This document shows, piece by piece, positions 25,301-38,700 of a stretch of DNA of 64,000 bases. The stretch lies in contig CM057167.1 of NCBI GenBank assembly GCA_029962745.1, positions 15,761,285 to 15,825,284 of the forward strand, given 5' to 3'. Each line of letters opens with the position of its first letter. Within the stretch, counting starts at the first letter, position 1. The notes beneath the pieces were generated by a model. It was not told the origin of the DNA. It saw only the letters and a program-made list of their open reading frames with translations, and ran no database searches. The DNA comes from Echinometra lucunter. Lineage: Eukaryota > Echinodermata > Echinoidea > Camarodonta > Echinometridae. Both the position numbers and the translations under genes were made by a program.

Positions 25301-28300
25301 TCAGGGCTTCAATCTTGGCTTTGTAGCCTGAGACCTCTATCTCATGATCCTGCTCCTGGGACTGCAGTTTGCTGTTCATAACTTGAAGTTTGTCATTCAG
25401 ATCATCTCGCTCATTGTCATAGAAGGGCGAATCAATGGTAGTATCAGCCTGGAAGTGTATGCCTTGTAACTCATCCTTGAGCTTTTCTACTTCTACACCC
25501 AAATTGCTCTTCTCAAAGTTTGCAGCTGCCAACTCTTCTCGTAGTGTGTTTTGGTCTTGAGTGGCTACTTCCAGTTGTTCAAGAAGATCATCTCTAACTT
25601 CTGACAGGTCTTGTACCTCAGTTTGTAGCTTGTTCATCAAGTCACTCTTCAATTCTGTAAGAACTCCTCCTCCTTGTGTTTCATCCTTAGCTGTTGATGA
25701 GGCTACATGCTCTTCTGAATTTATTTTGGTTCGCTCACCTTCCAACTCCTGTTTCAACTTTTCATCATATTGCTCCTGAAGCTCTGCTCTCACCTTCTGG
25801 AGTTCAAGCACAAACTCTCGCTCCTTTTCCGTCTGGACCTTCTTGATCTGCTGCTCAAGCTGATTTTCAACAGCTTTAGTGGCATCTCTCAAGTTGTCTT
25901 TGTATTCTACGTCAAGCTGAACCCTGAGTCTCTTCAGCTCTCCTTCATGATTATACTTGAGGTCTTCCATCAAGTCATCATAATCTAACTTGATCTGAGC
26001 TGCCACTTCATCTCTTATCTCCTGCAGTTGTTCCATCGAAGGTCCTCTCACCTTAAGTTCTTCAAGTTCCTTCTGCAATTCCTGCACCTGTGCTTCATAC
26101 TGGGCTAGACGTTCTTCCTTGTCCTTATTATCAGAATCCGATTCTGCATCAAAGTTGGGCTTGTTCTCAAGTTCAGAACTAAGTCTGGCAATCTGCCCTT
26201 CATATGCTTCCCTGATTTGTGTGAGCTCCTTGTTATCCTCAGTGATCCTGTTCAACTGCTCTTTCAGTTCTTCCAGCTCTTCGGCATGTTTCTTCCTTTC
26301 TTCTTCAATCTCCCCATTCAAGTCAGCAGCAGTCTCACCAGCCTGCTTGGTTTCTTCAAGTTGTTTCATGAGACGGGTTATCTGTCCCTCATATGTGTCC
26401 CTGATTTCAGTTAGTTCCTTACTATCATTCAAGGCTTGGTGGAGTTTCTCGGTCAGGTCTGCTACAACACCTGCCTGGTACTCCTTCTCTCTCTCCTTTT
26501 CGGTCTCCATCTCATCCATCTTCAATTTGAACTCTGCCTCCAGTTCTCCCTTGAGAACTTCTAAGTCGGCAGCATGCTTATGCTCGAGCTCTTCATTCTG
26601 TCTGGAGAATTCTGTCATGAGTTTCTGAAGCTGCTCTTTGAAGGTTTCTGACTCCTTAGATTTCATCTGCAATGCCATTTCCTTTTCCTCAAGCTGTTTC
26701 TGCAGCGCAGAATCAGCAGCTCCTGCATTTGTCCTTGCTAGAACCTGCAACTCACTGCAACGCTGTTGCAGCATTTCTGTTTCCTGTTGATGGTTCTCGA
26801 CTAACTGTTGCTTCATCAGCATCATTTGGTTGCCATAGCTCTCGTCCAGCTCGGCCCGTAGCACCTCAATGAGTTCTTCCTTCGGGATGGAGCTACCATC
26901 CCCTGTCAGCTCACTGACTTGATGTTTGAGGGTCGCCACCTCACCTGCATGCTCCCGAACCAAAGCCTCCTTCTCTTCTTTCAAATTGAAAAGTTCCTCA
27001 GACTTCTGAGTATTTTTTCTGGCAAGTTCATGCATCAATGCTTCTTTGTCGGCTACTGTTTGACGGAGGTTGACTACGTGATTGTGCGCTTGGGTCAGCT
27101 CTTCTGCTAGTTCAGCAACTTGAGTTTTCCCCTGGCTCTGCAAAGTCTCTCCTGCCTGTAATATCAAAAGATCAGGATTACAAAATCACCAATGATGTAT
27201 AGTAAGTTATGCAGTATGCAAGCTGAGAAAGTCTGGTCTGATTTTTCAAGAATCTGTAACACAAGATTTGAACTGTTTCCTGTAAGGTATTTCATCATTG
27301 CCAGCCAAATTCTGATATTGTGTCATTAGCAAATAAAGAGGCAAGATAAGCTTTAATTTAATATTACCTGAAGATAATTCTCCTCATCCTATATCCCATT
27401 AAGAAAGCAATTTCATGAAATGCTTCATTCCACATCACAATGTTATTTTCAGGGTTAACAAGGATAATACCTTCTGATCTTTAGATTGGTAAATTCATGA
27501 AATAGCCGTGCCCAATTCTGTGTTCTACATATCCCAAAATTTCCCACATGTACATACAAATATATAAAAAAAAATTCCCACATGTAACAGCAGACAATAA
27601 GAGAACAGTTAAGATTTTGAATATGTGAAGAGACATGGTAAAGATGTGGATATGACCGAGAAATGAGGATGTGATACAGTATTTCAGAGATATAATCAGT
27701 CATTATCTACATGGAACAAATTGGAAATGTATGCATGCAGAGGTACAAAATTAACTAAATACTCAAAAAGTTCACACCATCTAGACCGTTTTTTTTTTGT
27801 TTTTTTTCAAAAGAAACATTAGGCAGCTACTAACCGTTCTGAGTTGTGATTGTAATGATTGTATTTGCTGCGAAAGTTTAGCGGCCTCGTTGTTGGCCTC
27901 TCGTTGCACCTCATCCCTGCTCTGGAGGGCGCCCTGCATATTCTCAGACAGCTGCTTGATGATATCGTCTCTTTGGGCTAAAGCAGTTTGGAATTCTATG
28001 ATCTGAGGAAAGAATATATACGTGCATTTTTAACATCACATGTCTTTCCGAAGAGCATATAGCTAGAATGTCTTCAGCTTATTATCGGATTGCTCATAAA
28101 TCCAACAATGACAATAATATCGAATAGACAAAATATAAAGTTAGAATACTATTATGCAAAATAAGCTTGAAGAGATACAGACAGGAAATAGATGAAAGAA
28201 AACAAACATCAAATTAAATATTCTATGAAACGAAGCATGTTTACAACAATTTTCCTTCACTGTTCTCCACATACACAAACAATTCTATAAAGGTTGTTAT

Positions 28301-31300
28301 ACTTTCAAAATATAATGTCTTTTATCAAACTGTAAAATATATGTACCTCTTAATGTAAAGATCATTCTACAAAAAGACTGAAATATGTAAAGACATGTGA
28401 AGAAGAATAGTGGCATTTTAGCAGCAAAGTTGGGTACAAAGATATTTACATGTAGGAGACACACCCACACATTCACAATACTATGAATTCTAAAACAAAT
28501 ACTGATGCCACACCAAGAAATATATTCACCTTGCTTGATATTGAAGATTACTCATATAAACTGTATTCCAGATGCCTACTAAAGATTTGAACAAAACTTT
28601 TGAAGCATGTGTATTTCAAGCTTCTACCAATTCACTTTGCAAAAGTCTAGCATACTCCAGTCTGTTCAATGCAGTCAATGTTACGGCTGATGGACTCAAA
28701 ACTATTACCCCCGGGGGCAAAGAGCATCATGGGATTGTTGACAAAGTCAAGGTCCAATGAGATACCTTCTTTGGAACAATTATGAATTTGGAAATGAAAT
28801 GCATATTATCCAATTGAAAAAAATAAAACTGACTGGATCAAAGGTAAGCTTGAGGTTCTGGTAGTGGAAAGGACTTTTGTCAGAACGTAATTGTATGATA
28901 TGAATATGAATACATGTACATGTACATGTATATGCATGGTTCTCGCCAGTACATAACACCCATGGTTCCAATACCATGCGTAAAGGATTTCAGACAAGGA
29001 AGAACCATGTGTGAAATTGCTGCACCATGTGTGGCAACAAGGGTAAAAAAAAAAATATTGGAGTATATATTTCTAACAATAATGATAAATGTCACAGATT
29101 GTTTTGCTTTTTGGCGATGTATTTTCACTGCAATGCCATTAGCAGACAACTCCTGCTTACCAAGAAGTATTTTTCATCCTTTTGCTATAGCATACACTGC
29201 TGCCACACCTAACTTTAGGTGTCATTCCGTAAAACTTCCGGAAACTATGCGCTTTGCGCAGAGGGGGAAGCATGTGTGGATTCTTTTCTAGTGAGAACCC
29301 TGTACAGTATATGTACATTGAAAGGCAGGTCTACTCACACAGAATTCAAAGTGTGTTTTGTTGCTTCATGAAAGCCCCCCCCCCCCCCCACACACACACA
29401 CAACACACATTTGAAATAGAAATACTACCACAAGATAAAAACCCTCTCTGTTAATGGAGTTTACCTTGAGGTTGTATTGTTCTATTGCTGCTTTGTATTC
29501 TGCCTCTCTGTCTGGAGTTAAAGGATCAGGCTGGAAAACAAAAAGAAAAAAAGAACAAAAATATCGTTTTTTATAAAATTGTTGAAAAAAAAGAAGAATG
29601 AATTCCCCTGACAATGGCACTGACAAAGATGACAGTCGTAATTTTAACCTGCAAACTAGAGACTAATCGGCGCGCAACTACGCAAGTCCACGAATTTGGG
29701 TGTTGATAGAATCGAACTACCAGACAATTCCGCATGTTGTGGTCTTACGATAAGTTATCCTCTGGGCTTTTTTTTTTTTCAAAATCTCCACCATTAATCC
29801 CTAGAATGCCAGGTAAATTTGTGGGGGGTGCTTTTTGTGTGTGTGGGGAGGGGGGTTATTTCACATGTACAAGCTGCACAATTTTTTTTTCTTTCAGCTG
29901 ACTGGTACAACGTAATCATCACCTTAAAAGTCTCTATGTCCAGTTTCAAATTTGATAAGGCAGCAGTTACATCAAAAGTTCAGCCATATAATTTTTGTAT
30001 AATTCAAGATATCCACATCTCTACATAAAGTTTTAGTCTGGGACATAGGAGTGCTTGGGGTTGTAAATGAGTACTAGTAGACAATATCTTCCTGTTTGGG
30101 TTTGAGTTTGTCACTTGACCCAGTTACCAGCTGGCATGAATCCCACGTTTATCATGAGTTACATGTACATGTAGCTGTGGGCCAGTACAAAGTTAGTTCT
30201 GCTACATGACCTGTATTTAAATGTTTAGCACACAATGTGATGGCAATGTGATGGAATGTTCAAGATGACTGTTTATCCATGCAAATTGGCAAGTTTTTAA
30301 CTTTGCATCATGTTATCTGTCAATTTTCTATTAATTTCAGATATATGACATTTTATCAGAAAAATGTAGCAATAAAAAAATGCTGGTGTTGCCAATTTGA
30401 AGAAGAAAAGCTGATCAAATAAGGCTTCAAATAATTCCTGTCATGAATGGGTCAAATACTGAACATGTCATGGGAGGTGTGCCAAAAGAATTTCTGAGTT
30501 ATCAAGAAAGATCATTTAGGAGTATGTATGAATGAGCATGCTGAAATGCCACGCCACAGCCTCAAATTGGCAACAACTCGAAACCAGTCCAATTATCAAA
30601 TCTCTATAGTATTGGCTAATGTAAGTGTAGTGACAGCTGCTAATTGCTGCTCCCTCCAACAGCATGCAAAGTTGCATTAATTGTATTCTTGCATATATAT
30701 TTATATTCAAAAAATTATTCAATATACATGTATTACTTTAAAAAGACATTAAATACCAAATGTACATGTACATGTAACAGAGCTTTCATTTTGCAGCCTT
30801 TTGATACTTCTAACAATAAAAATAATAACCAAAGGGTTATAGCCTTCCAGGAACTTACCTGGACGGAAGCACTCTGCCAATGATGCTGATCACCTGCCTG
30901 GTGATGGGTGTCAGCAGTGTTGAAGGGTGCGGCCCCTACCCCCATACCACCACCATCTGCTGTGGCAACGCCTCCCTCTGCAGCATACCGCTGTGCCTGA
31001 GCTTGGGCCTGGGCCTGCATGGACTGGGCATGGTCCTGGGCCTCTACCAGTGCCTTGTTGGTTTCCTCAAGCTCTTGCTGCATCTGTCTGATGGCAAGCT
31101 CCTTGCCCTCCAGTGTCTCCTCCAGCTCCAGGATGCGGTCCGAAGAGGCATTGTGGACGGGTGATGCAGCATCAAGGTGACTATCAGAGTCCTGCATTAA
31201 ACAAGAGAAGTGGTTCATAACAGCTTAATTGAAACTCTTTTTTAACCTGTCGACTACTGAATTTTTACAATATCAATGTTTTGTAGGGACCATACAGCTC

Positions 31301-34300
31301 TAGTACATGTAGGTAACAGGTTAAAATAACTAGATAGATATTGAAAGTTTTTTCACAAGTGAATCATGTATTATTCTCCTTTTTCTCCTCCTTCTGTAGA
31401 GGAAGATGGGGAAGAGATAAATGAATTGCTCTCACCTTTGACAAATTTCTTTTTTTTTTTTTACCTGGAGAGAGAAGTTGCCAAAACTTAAGCATACCTT
31501 ATTACATTTCAAAAAGGTTATATACTGAAATTAAAAATTCATTTTAATAGCGGTACACCATCATGAAGTTGTCACTTTAATCCACGCATCAATAAATAGC
31601 AAATATGTTGGTTGTTATTGTGAGATTCTGGAATTCAAATCTATTCATTTACCAAAAAGCCATGAAATGCAAAATAATGTAAATGTAACCAGGCATGGCA
31701 GGTTTTGGTCTACCAAATGACTAATGATGTGTAACATGGTGAATATTAATTGGATATACAGTATCAACAGGCTGTTTGGGATTGAAGTGAGAATATGCAT
31801 TTCTAATTTTCTATCCACCAAATCCACTAAAAAAAAATGAATAATTCCATTTGTATACATGAATGAGCTGTCAATGTTCTGCTTTCACACTGCGCCACTG
31901 ACATGCACTGTGAATTTGCAATGTAAACGGTAATACAGTACTGCGAAAGCGAACATTTTCGCGCCCAGCCGAGTTAAACACAATACTCGCACATTTTTTA
32001 TTTTCGCAGACAATTAGGATAACTTCTTTAATTATTGCAGACAGTACATGTAATTAAGGATATCTGCAGTCACGTAAAAAATCAACAAATTATCATGCTC
32101 AGTTCTATTTTTGTGCAAGTGTTGTGCCACACAAAATGTACAACAATTTCCAAATTGCAAAATATTCCACATTTACAGTAAATCACATGAAGAATGCTAT
32201 TTGAAAAGAAATGGGCTCTACTGTATGAAAAGGGAGCAACGGTTACTTTACTTGGATACTAATACTTGGATACCAATTGGAACCAGTTGTAACCAGCTGT
32301 TTCAATAAGATGTGAATAGCATTCTAAAAAAGAAATGAGCAAAATCAGTCAAAGAATAAGAAAATTACACTCATTTACATTTTCTAGTAGATTACTCTGG
32401 CTCTGCAAATTGGCAACACTGATGACATCATATGTGAGCAGCTCTCCATTCACTTTGTACGTGAAATTTCACATTTTCTCAATTTTCTTAGAAGTTACAC
32501 ATTTTCTAACCCCCAATAGTCAATGTATGCTCAGAAGAATTTGCTTTTTACATAATATACTTTGACTATGGGGTGAGAAAATGTCTAACTTCCAAGAAAA
32601 TTGAGAAAATGTGAAATTTCATGTACAAAGTGAATGGAGAGCTGCTCACATATGTCATCAGTGTTGCCAATTTGCAGAGCCAAGAGTAATTTACTAGAAA
32701 ATGTAAATCAGTGTGCTCATTTTCTTATTCTTTGACCGATTTTGCTCATTTCTTTTTTAAAATGCTGTTAAAATTCATCTCCTTTTACTGAAACAGTGAA
32801 ACTTCTGGGGTGGACTTTCCCTTTAAAATGTGGTCATATTCATCTCTCTCAGACTCCTACTGTACATCCATATCACTATGCTTATGAATGCAGATTTGCT
32901 GAATGTAATATTCTTGCCAGTATGAACATGTCCCTGAATGATCTAAGTTTTGATGACATGTCTCATGCAAGCAACATGCAGGGGTGAGATTATAAGGTCA
33001 AATGAGACTGACATGTCAGGTATGCTTCATGCAAGTATCATCTTTGCACTTTGCAGATCTTCCGTGTATTTAACTATAGGTATGTTTTACTATCATAAAT
33101 AAAATGCTATATTAAACTAATATGTTTTATGCTGAAAAAATGGAGCATAACATGTAGTATAAAATCTCATTCTTACTTCCTTGTGTTCGGTTTAGTTTTG
33201 TCTTTGTCCTTTTTATAGCACTATGCTACAATTTAGTTAAATACTACATAAATGTACAGTGTACTAACAATTATATGACTTTTTGTAGCCTTTTTAGGAG
33301 ATCAAAGAACAGTGTAAGTACTGTGGTGAAGAAACTAAGGTTTGAGAGGAAAATTTAATTTGTTATCAGTAGCTCACAAGTTCCTGAGTACTACAGGTCA
33401 CAAAATGGTAAGCCTCATATTATTAATACTATCAAACACAAATTTCTTTTTTGATTTTTTCAAGATAACCCAATGAAAACAAAATCAAGGCCTAGGTGAG
33501 AATTTCTTCTTTAGAATTTTACTATTCAACATTTACAGAAGGAAGAGCCCTGGGTCCTGTTTCATAAATGTAAAACTTGTTTTAAGTGCAATAACTGTTG
33601 TACCGGTACTTGTTTAAGCTACAGTACTGAAATCCTTGCATCTGATTGGCTGAGGGCAAATTTGTCATAGAAACGTGGCAGTTGTTACGGATAAAAAGTT
33701 TTTATGAAACGGGGGCCTGGTCTGCCGGAAGAAAGTGCTTTGTTATCTGAACATCACAACTTCCTGCAAGCCACATCACCCTTTGGCAAGCTCCATGTAC
33801 ATGTGGCTATGAAAACTCCTTGTCATGCTCATGGCACGCAAAACTTCACATTTCAAAATGAAAACTTGGCCTGTGCAACAAGAGGAAGCAAAGGTACACC
33901 CACTGGCCTACAGCAGCCCTGGTTTGACAGGAAGATATACGCTTTGGTGTCAGGATGTCACAGCTTCCTGAGCGAGACTGAGCCAGCGTGGGGACGCTAC
34001 TTATTATCAAGAACAATGCATTCTTCCTCTTTCCTTGTTTTTAGTTTTACTATGTACAGCCGTACGGTGCTCTATATGGTTGTTGTGACGTGGTACTACA
34101 AGTACGAATCATTAGATACATGTAAGGTAGTTGCTCTTTACTACTGCCATTCATTCTGTTTTGTCAACATCTGAGTCAATTAAAAACAAACTTCACTCAT
34201 AATGGAGTACCGTAGTCCAAAGATGAGCCAGAAATTCAAATTTATATGACTATACAGAACAGAATTACATGTACGGTACATGAGAATTTATTCTTAAGTT

Positions 34301-35623
34301 CTTCTTTTTTTCTCCCCTCTTTTCATTCACACTATAAAATTTCAAAGTTTCAAACTTTGTAAGCACTAGTGAGGAATTTTCATCTACAGTAGTTGCTAAT
34401 GAACAAACATATCATATTAAACCTTTTTTTTTTCTCTCCTTGGCAGATGTGGTATATGAAAAAGTGCAGGCATTAACCCATACCAGTACAGAACTTTCTG
34501 GAAATCTAAATTAATCATCTTCAATCCTCAAACTGGCAAGAACAATTTTTTTTTTTTCCATGCTGTAGTTTGAAAAAAAAATACGGATATAACAAGAACC
34601 AAAATGAATTTGTAAAATTTAATCAGAATTTAACAATTTGAACATGGAAATAGTGATTTATATATATTATTCACTGTGTTGCCAATTTAAAGAGTTTAAT
34701 GATTTGTTACAGTTACCGGGGGTAAACTGCTCTAATTTGAGAATACCACACCATACGGCATTGGGAATGGGCTCAAATTTTTAAGTGATTTTTTTTCTCT
34801 TTCTGCTCATGTACTACCTAGCATTCTGGACCAACAGATACCAGTGAATAAGTCTCCGGGCTTTGAACCACAAGGTACGGGGTTCGAATTCCTGCCACAG
34901 CACTAATGTCCTTACATTTGCCACACTTGACCCAGGTATAGTAAATGGGTACCTGGTAGGATTTATTCTTTGAATGCATGAAGCGCCACGGTTGCTCGAG
35001 CTAAAGCCAGGGTAATAATATTCTTGCAGGGCCCTCTGGGAGAATAGTACTGAAGAGGCTACCCTGGGTAAACAAGACATATTATTATTATTATCATTAT
35101 TATTATTATTATTATTATTATCATTATTATTATCATTATTATTAATTATTATTATCATTATTATTATCATTATTATTATCGTTATTATTATCTTTATTAT
35201 TATTATTATCATTATTATTATCATTATTATTATCATTATTATTATCGTTATTATTATCGTTATTATTATCGTTATTATTATCGTTATTATTATCGTTATT
35301 ATTATCGTTATTATTATCGTTATTATTATCGTTATTATTATCGTTATTATTATCATTATGATTATTATTATCATTAATTATTATCATTATTATTATCATT
35401 ATTATTATCATTATTATTATCATCATTATTATCATTATTATTATTATTATCATTAATTATCATTATTATTATCATCATTATTATCATTATTATTATCATT
35501 ATTATCATTATTATTATCATCATTATTATTATTATCATTATTATTATTATCATTATTACCATCATTATTATTATCATTATTATTATTATCATTATTATTA
35601 TCATCATTATTATTATTATTATA

Positions 35624-35706
<83 letters not shown>

Positions 35707-38700
35707 CATTATTATTCTTATCATTATTATTATTATACTGTAAAAGTGTCACCTCTATGGGTTAACCCATAGAGGTACAGTGTCACCTTTAGGAGATGCT
35801 TTTGCAGTATCTGTTGGTCCAGAATGTTGGGCAGTACATATCATACATGAGCAGGAAGAGAAAAATGCACTGACAAATTTGAGCCCATTCCCATCGCTGT
35901 ATGGTGTGGCGTTCTCGAATTAGAGCAGTTTAAGTGTAAATAATCATTAAACTCTTTAAATTGGCAACGCAGTGAATATCATATAATCACCATTTCCGTG
36001 TTCAAATTGGCAGTTTCAGCTTAAATTTTGCAATCATAATTCATTGTGGTTCATGTTATATCTATAATTATTTTTTTTCAAATCATGTAAGAGTGGAAAA
36101 AAATAATATTTGTTGCCAATTTGAGGATTGAAGATGATTAATTTAGACCTCTAAAAAGTTCTGTAGTTCTATGGGTTAATATGCAAATACATGTACCACA
36201 TGGTGTGGTTCATGTAAATGTAAACAACTACAGTGCATCATACATTATCAGCATGTTTAATACACACAATGTCATCGGGATTAAAAGGCTTCACAGGAAA
36301 GCCAACATGGTCTTGAAATAGATCAAACTAGACTAGAGGACTCCATTATGCCCCCCCCCCCACCTCCTACAAAAAAGTTCACTTCATTCTCTGGGGTGGG
36401 TTTTAGCAATATTCCAACAAAGATCTACCATCAACTCTGTTTCCTTAAAATGAAAATCCCAAGTGCATGTACATGCACACAATGAAGGACAAAAAGTTCT
36501 CAACTCCTGACTGCACTATGTTACTACATGTACATGTATCTCACACACTTATGCATGTACATTATGTGTAAGATCAATGGATTACTGGATTCCGGGGGTC
36601 ACCAATTGAAATTATTATGTCACGTATCCCCTTGAATGTGTTGCTGCAAAATAGTCAGTTAGTCATCAGAATAATGCACAATCAAAATACATTTGGCATT
36701 CAAAAGATAAAGTATACCACTACTTCTACAAAAAAAAAAAAACATTGTGAGTTGAGTCAAGTTCAAATGTACTCTTAATTAACATAAAAGCAACCAGAAA
36801 GGTCGACTACCGGTAGTACATGCAATTAAAGAGTCGTTTGATTCCGTTAACACCCCCATAGTCTTTTGTTATCCCCTTATTTTCTTCCACATCAGGGAAA
36901 AAAATATTTTTTTTTTTTTTCCGGGGCTACTTTTTGAGCCCACTTGCCCGAATTTTCTACATTGAATTACAGTTAACATTGGACCCTATGAGAATTTCAG
37001 GGGCTCTTTTTTAGTTTTCCAGGGCTCTTTTTGGCATTTCGGGGGCGAATTCGCCCCGAGCCCCCGTGTATTTTTTTTCCCTGTTCAACATTAAGCAATA
37101 ACCCTACTGGCCTACATGTACATGTACATGTAAGTGTCAGGTAATGGGGAGTATTTCACACATACTAGCTGTCATACACAAATTTTTTTTTTCAGGTGAC
37201 TGGTACACTTTTAAAAAAATGAAATATATAGTGAGAAATATCAAATTAAACCACTATTATTTAAAGGTTGTGGGCTTTCATGGGGAATTTGACACCATGG
37301 ATGCTTACCCAGTAACAGGTGTTGTCCATCACTGTGAGTTTTATGACCAACAGACCTTACATGTATGTAATGCTCTGTATACTTCACCCTTTCCCCATAT
37401 GGCAAAGTCATTATCTCACTTTCCCTGGACTGAGAATGCCGAAGCAGGCCGAAGAATGTTTGTGGTGAGACAGCTTGTTTTGCTGTGCTCCAAAAATGTA
37501 GCTCTATTACACGTATTTTTCACAAAGTCTGGTGTCAGCAAATTATGATCCATGAAATCCCCATGAAAGCCCACAACCTAGCGTCTTTAACAGTCACTTA
37601 GAAGCTTACTTCCATCTTTCATTTAAGTTGACTCGTGGAAAGTGTCTGCATATTTGGCAGAAGTTGTACATGTCACATGTTTCAAATTCAGGAGGAAGTA
37701 TCAGTCAAGTTTGTTGGAAAGCTAAGTGTTCAAAACAACTTTGTACTTGAGATAACAAAATAACTTAATTTTCACAAGCTTACCTCTCCAACAGACTCTG
37801 CATCAAAGGACTGCTCAGCCTGGTGAAAATAAATGGGGAAGCATGCAGAAATGATAAAAGTGACTTCATGCAAGCAAGCAAAATAAATGAAAAGAAAATG
37901 ATGGCATTTTTAACAAAAAGTCATCTAAAGACTGTGTTCTATAAATCTAGGTTCAACATTCAAAGTTAAATAATAATGCATATTTTCAATTCTGCATAAA
38001 CGATCAAATCTTCAGTTCTAAGACTGAGAATAATTAATAAATAACATGTATAATGCAAATGATTCACATGATTCAATCAGCTAAATCTAATCAATAATGA
38101 CTGAATTTTCAACTTAAATGAGGACGAAGGTGATGGGATCACATCTGTGAGATACATGTATTCAAAAACTCAAGGACTCAAGGGAGGATTCAATAGCTGA
38201 AACTCAATACTGCAATATCTCATGAACTACATGGTGATGACGGCTGTTAAGTCTCCACAAATCCTTTCATTCGAAAACCTCTCCATGAGTACGACTCTGA
38301 TTATCAAATGGTTTTAGTGAAGATCTCAACATAGACGTGTGTGTCCAAGTTCTGTATTTCACTTGGATGATGCATGTTCACATGAGTTAACACTGGCATG
38401 TCCACTCCTAGATCAATCCTGAGATTTGAATCCAGAGGGGTACCCAGTCTTGCATGAAACCAGCAATGCATGCTTGACAGTGAGTAAGATACATGTACAT
38501 GTACATGAACATGTAGCTGCATAATTTATACATGTACACAAGTAAAGTTTTGCAAGAAGGCCTACATATTTTCCCTTTCAGTACAGGGCATCAATTCTTG
38601 TCCTTTGACATTTTCCCTTCACTTTTTATGTTTGAACTTAGAAAACTTCAACCTTTGGAGGGTTCATTTGGAAATTTTAAGGGACTGGCTTTTTGGCATC

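Larger units (their letters stand above)
31325..34472. other. part of AKAP9 intron 3
   Basis: Holds a foldback at 32293 and a MITE at 33553. A 156-codon plus-strand ORF (33704-34174) starts inside that MITE and has no recognised family, so it is not called as a gene. Confidence 0.55.
34473..35765 (-). mobile_element. TTAA-type MITE (418-bp family) split by a SINE and an ATT array
   Basis: Reverse copy of the 35762-36179 element: TTAACCCATACCAGTACAGA ACTTT at the left through ATTCTGGACCAACAGATA (to about 34840). It resumes after the insertion as TACTGTAAAAGTGTCACCTC TATGGGTTAA. Everything between is SINE plus microsatellite. Confidence 0.7.

Noticed and set aside
23123..26872. Many ORFs of 60-170 codons on both strands within exon 7
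   Set aside because: Shadows of the 1377-codon coiled-coil frame.
33704..34174. 156-codon plus-strand ORF
   Set aside because: Starts inside a MITE terminus, no recognisable family, no splice context, and a composition that does not look coding.
34814..35752. Asn- and Ile-repeat ORFs on the minus strand
   Set aside because: Translation of the ATT/ATC microsatellite.
37144..37548. 134-codon plus-strand ORF
   Set aside because: Lies across a MITE whose second copy (60316) does not keep the frame.
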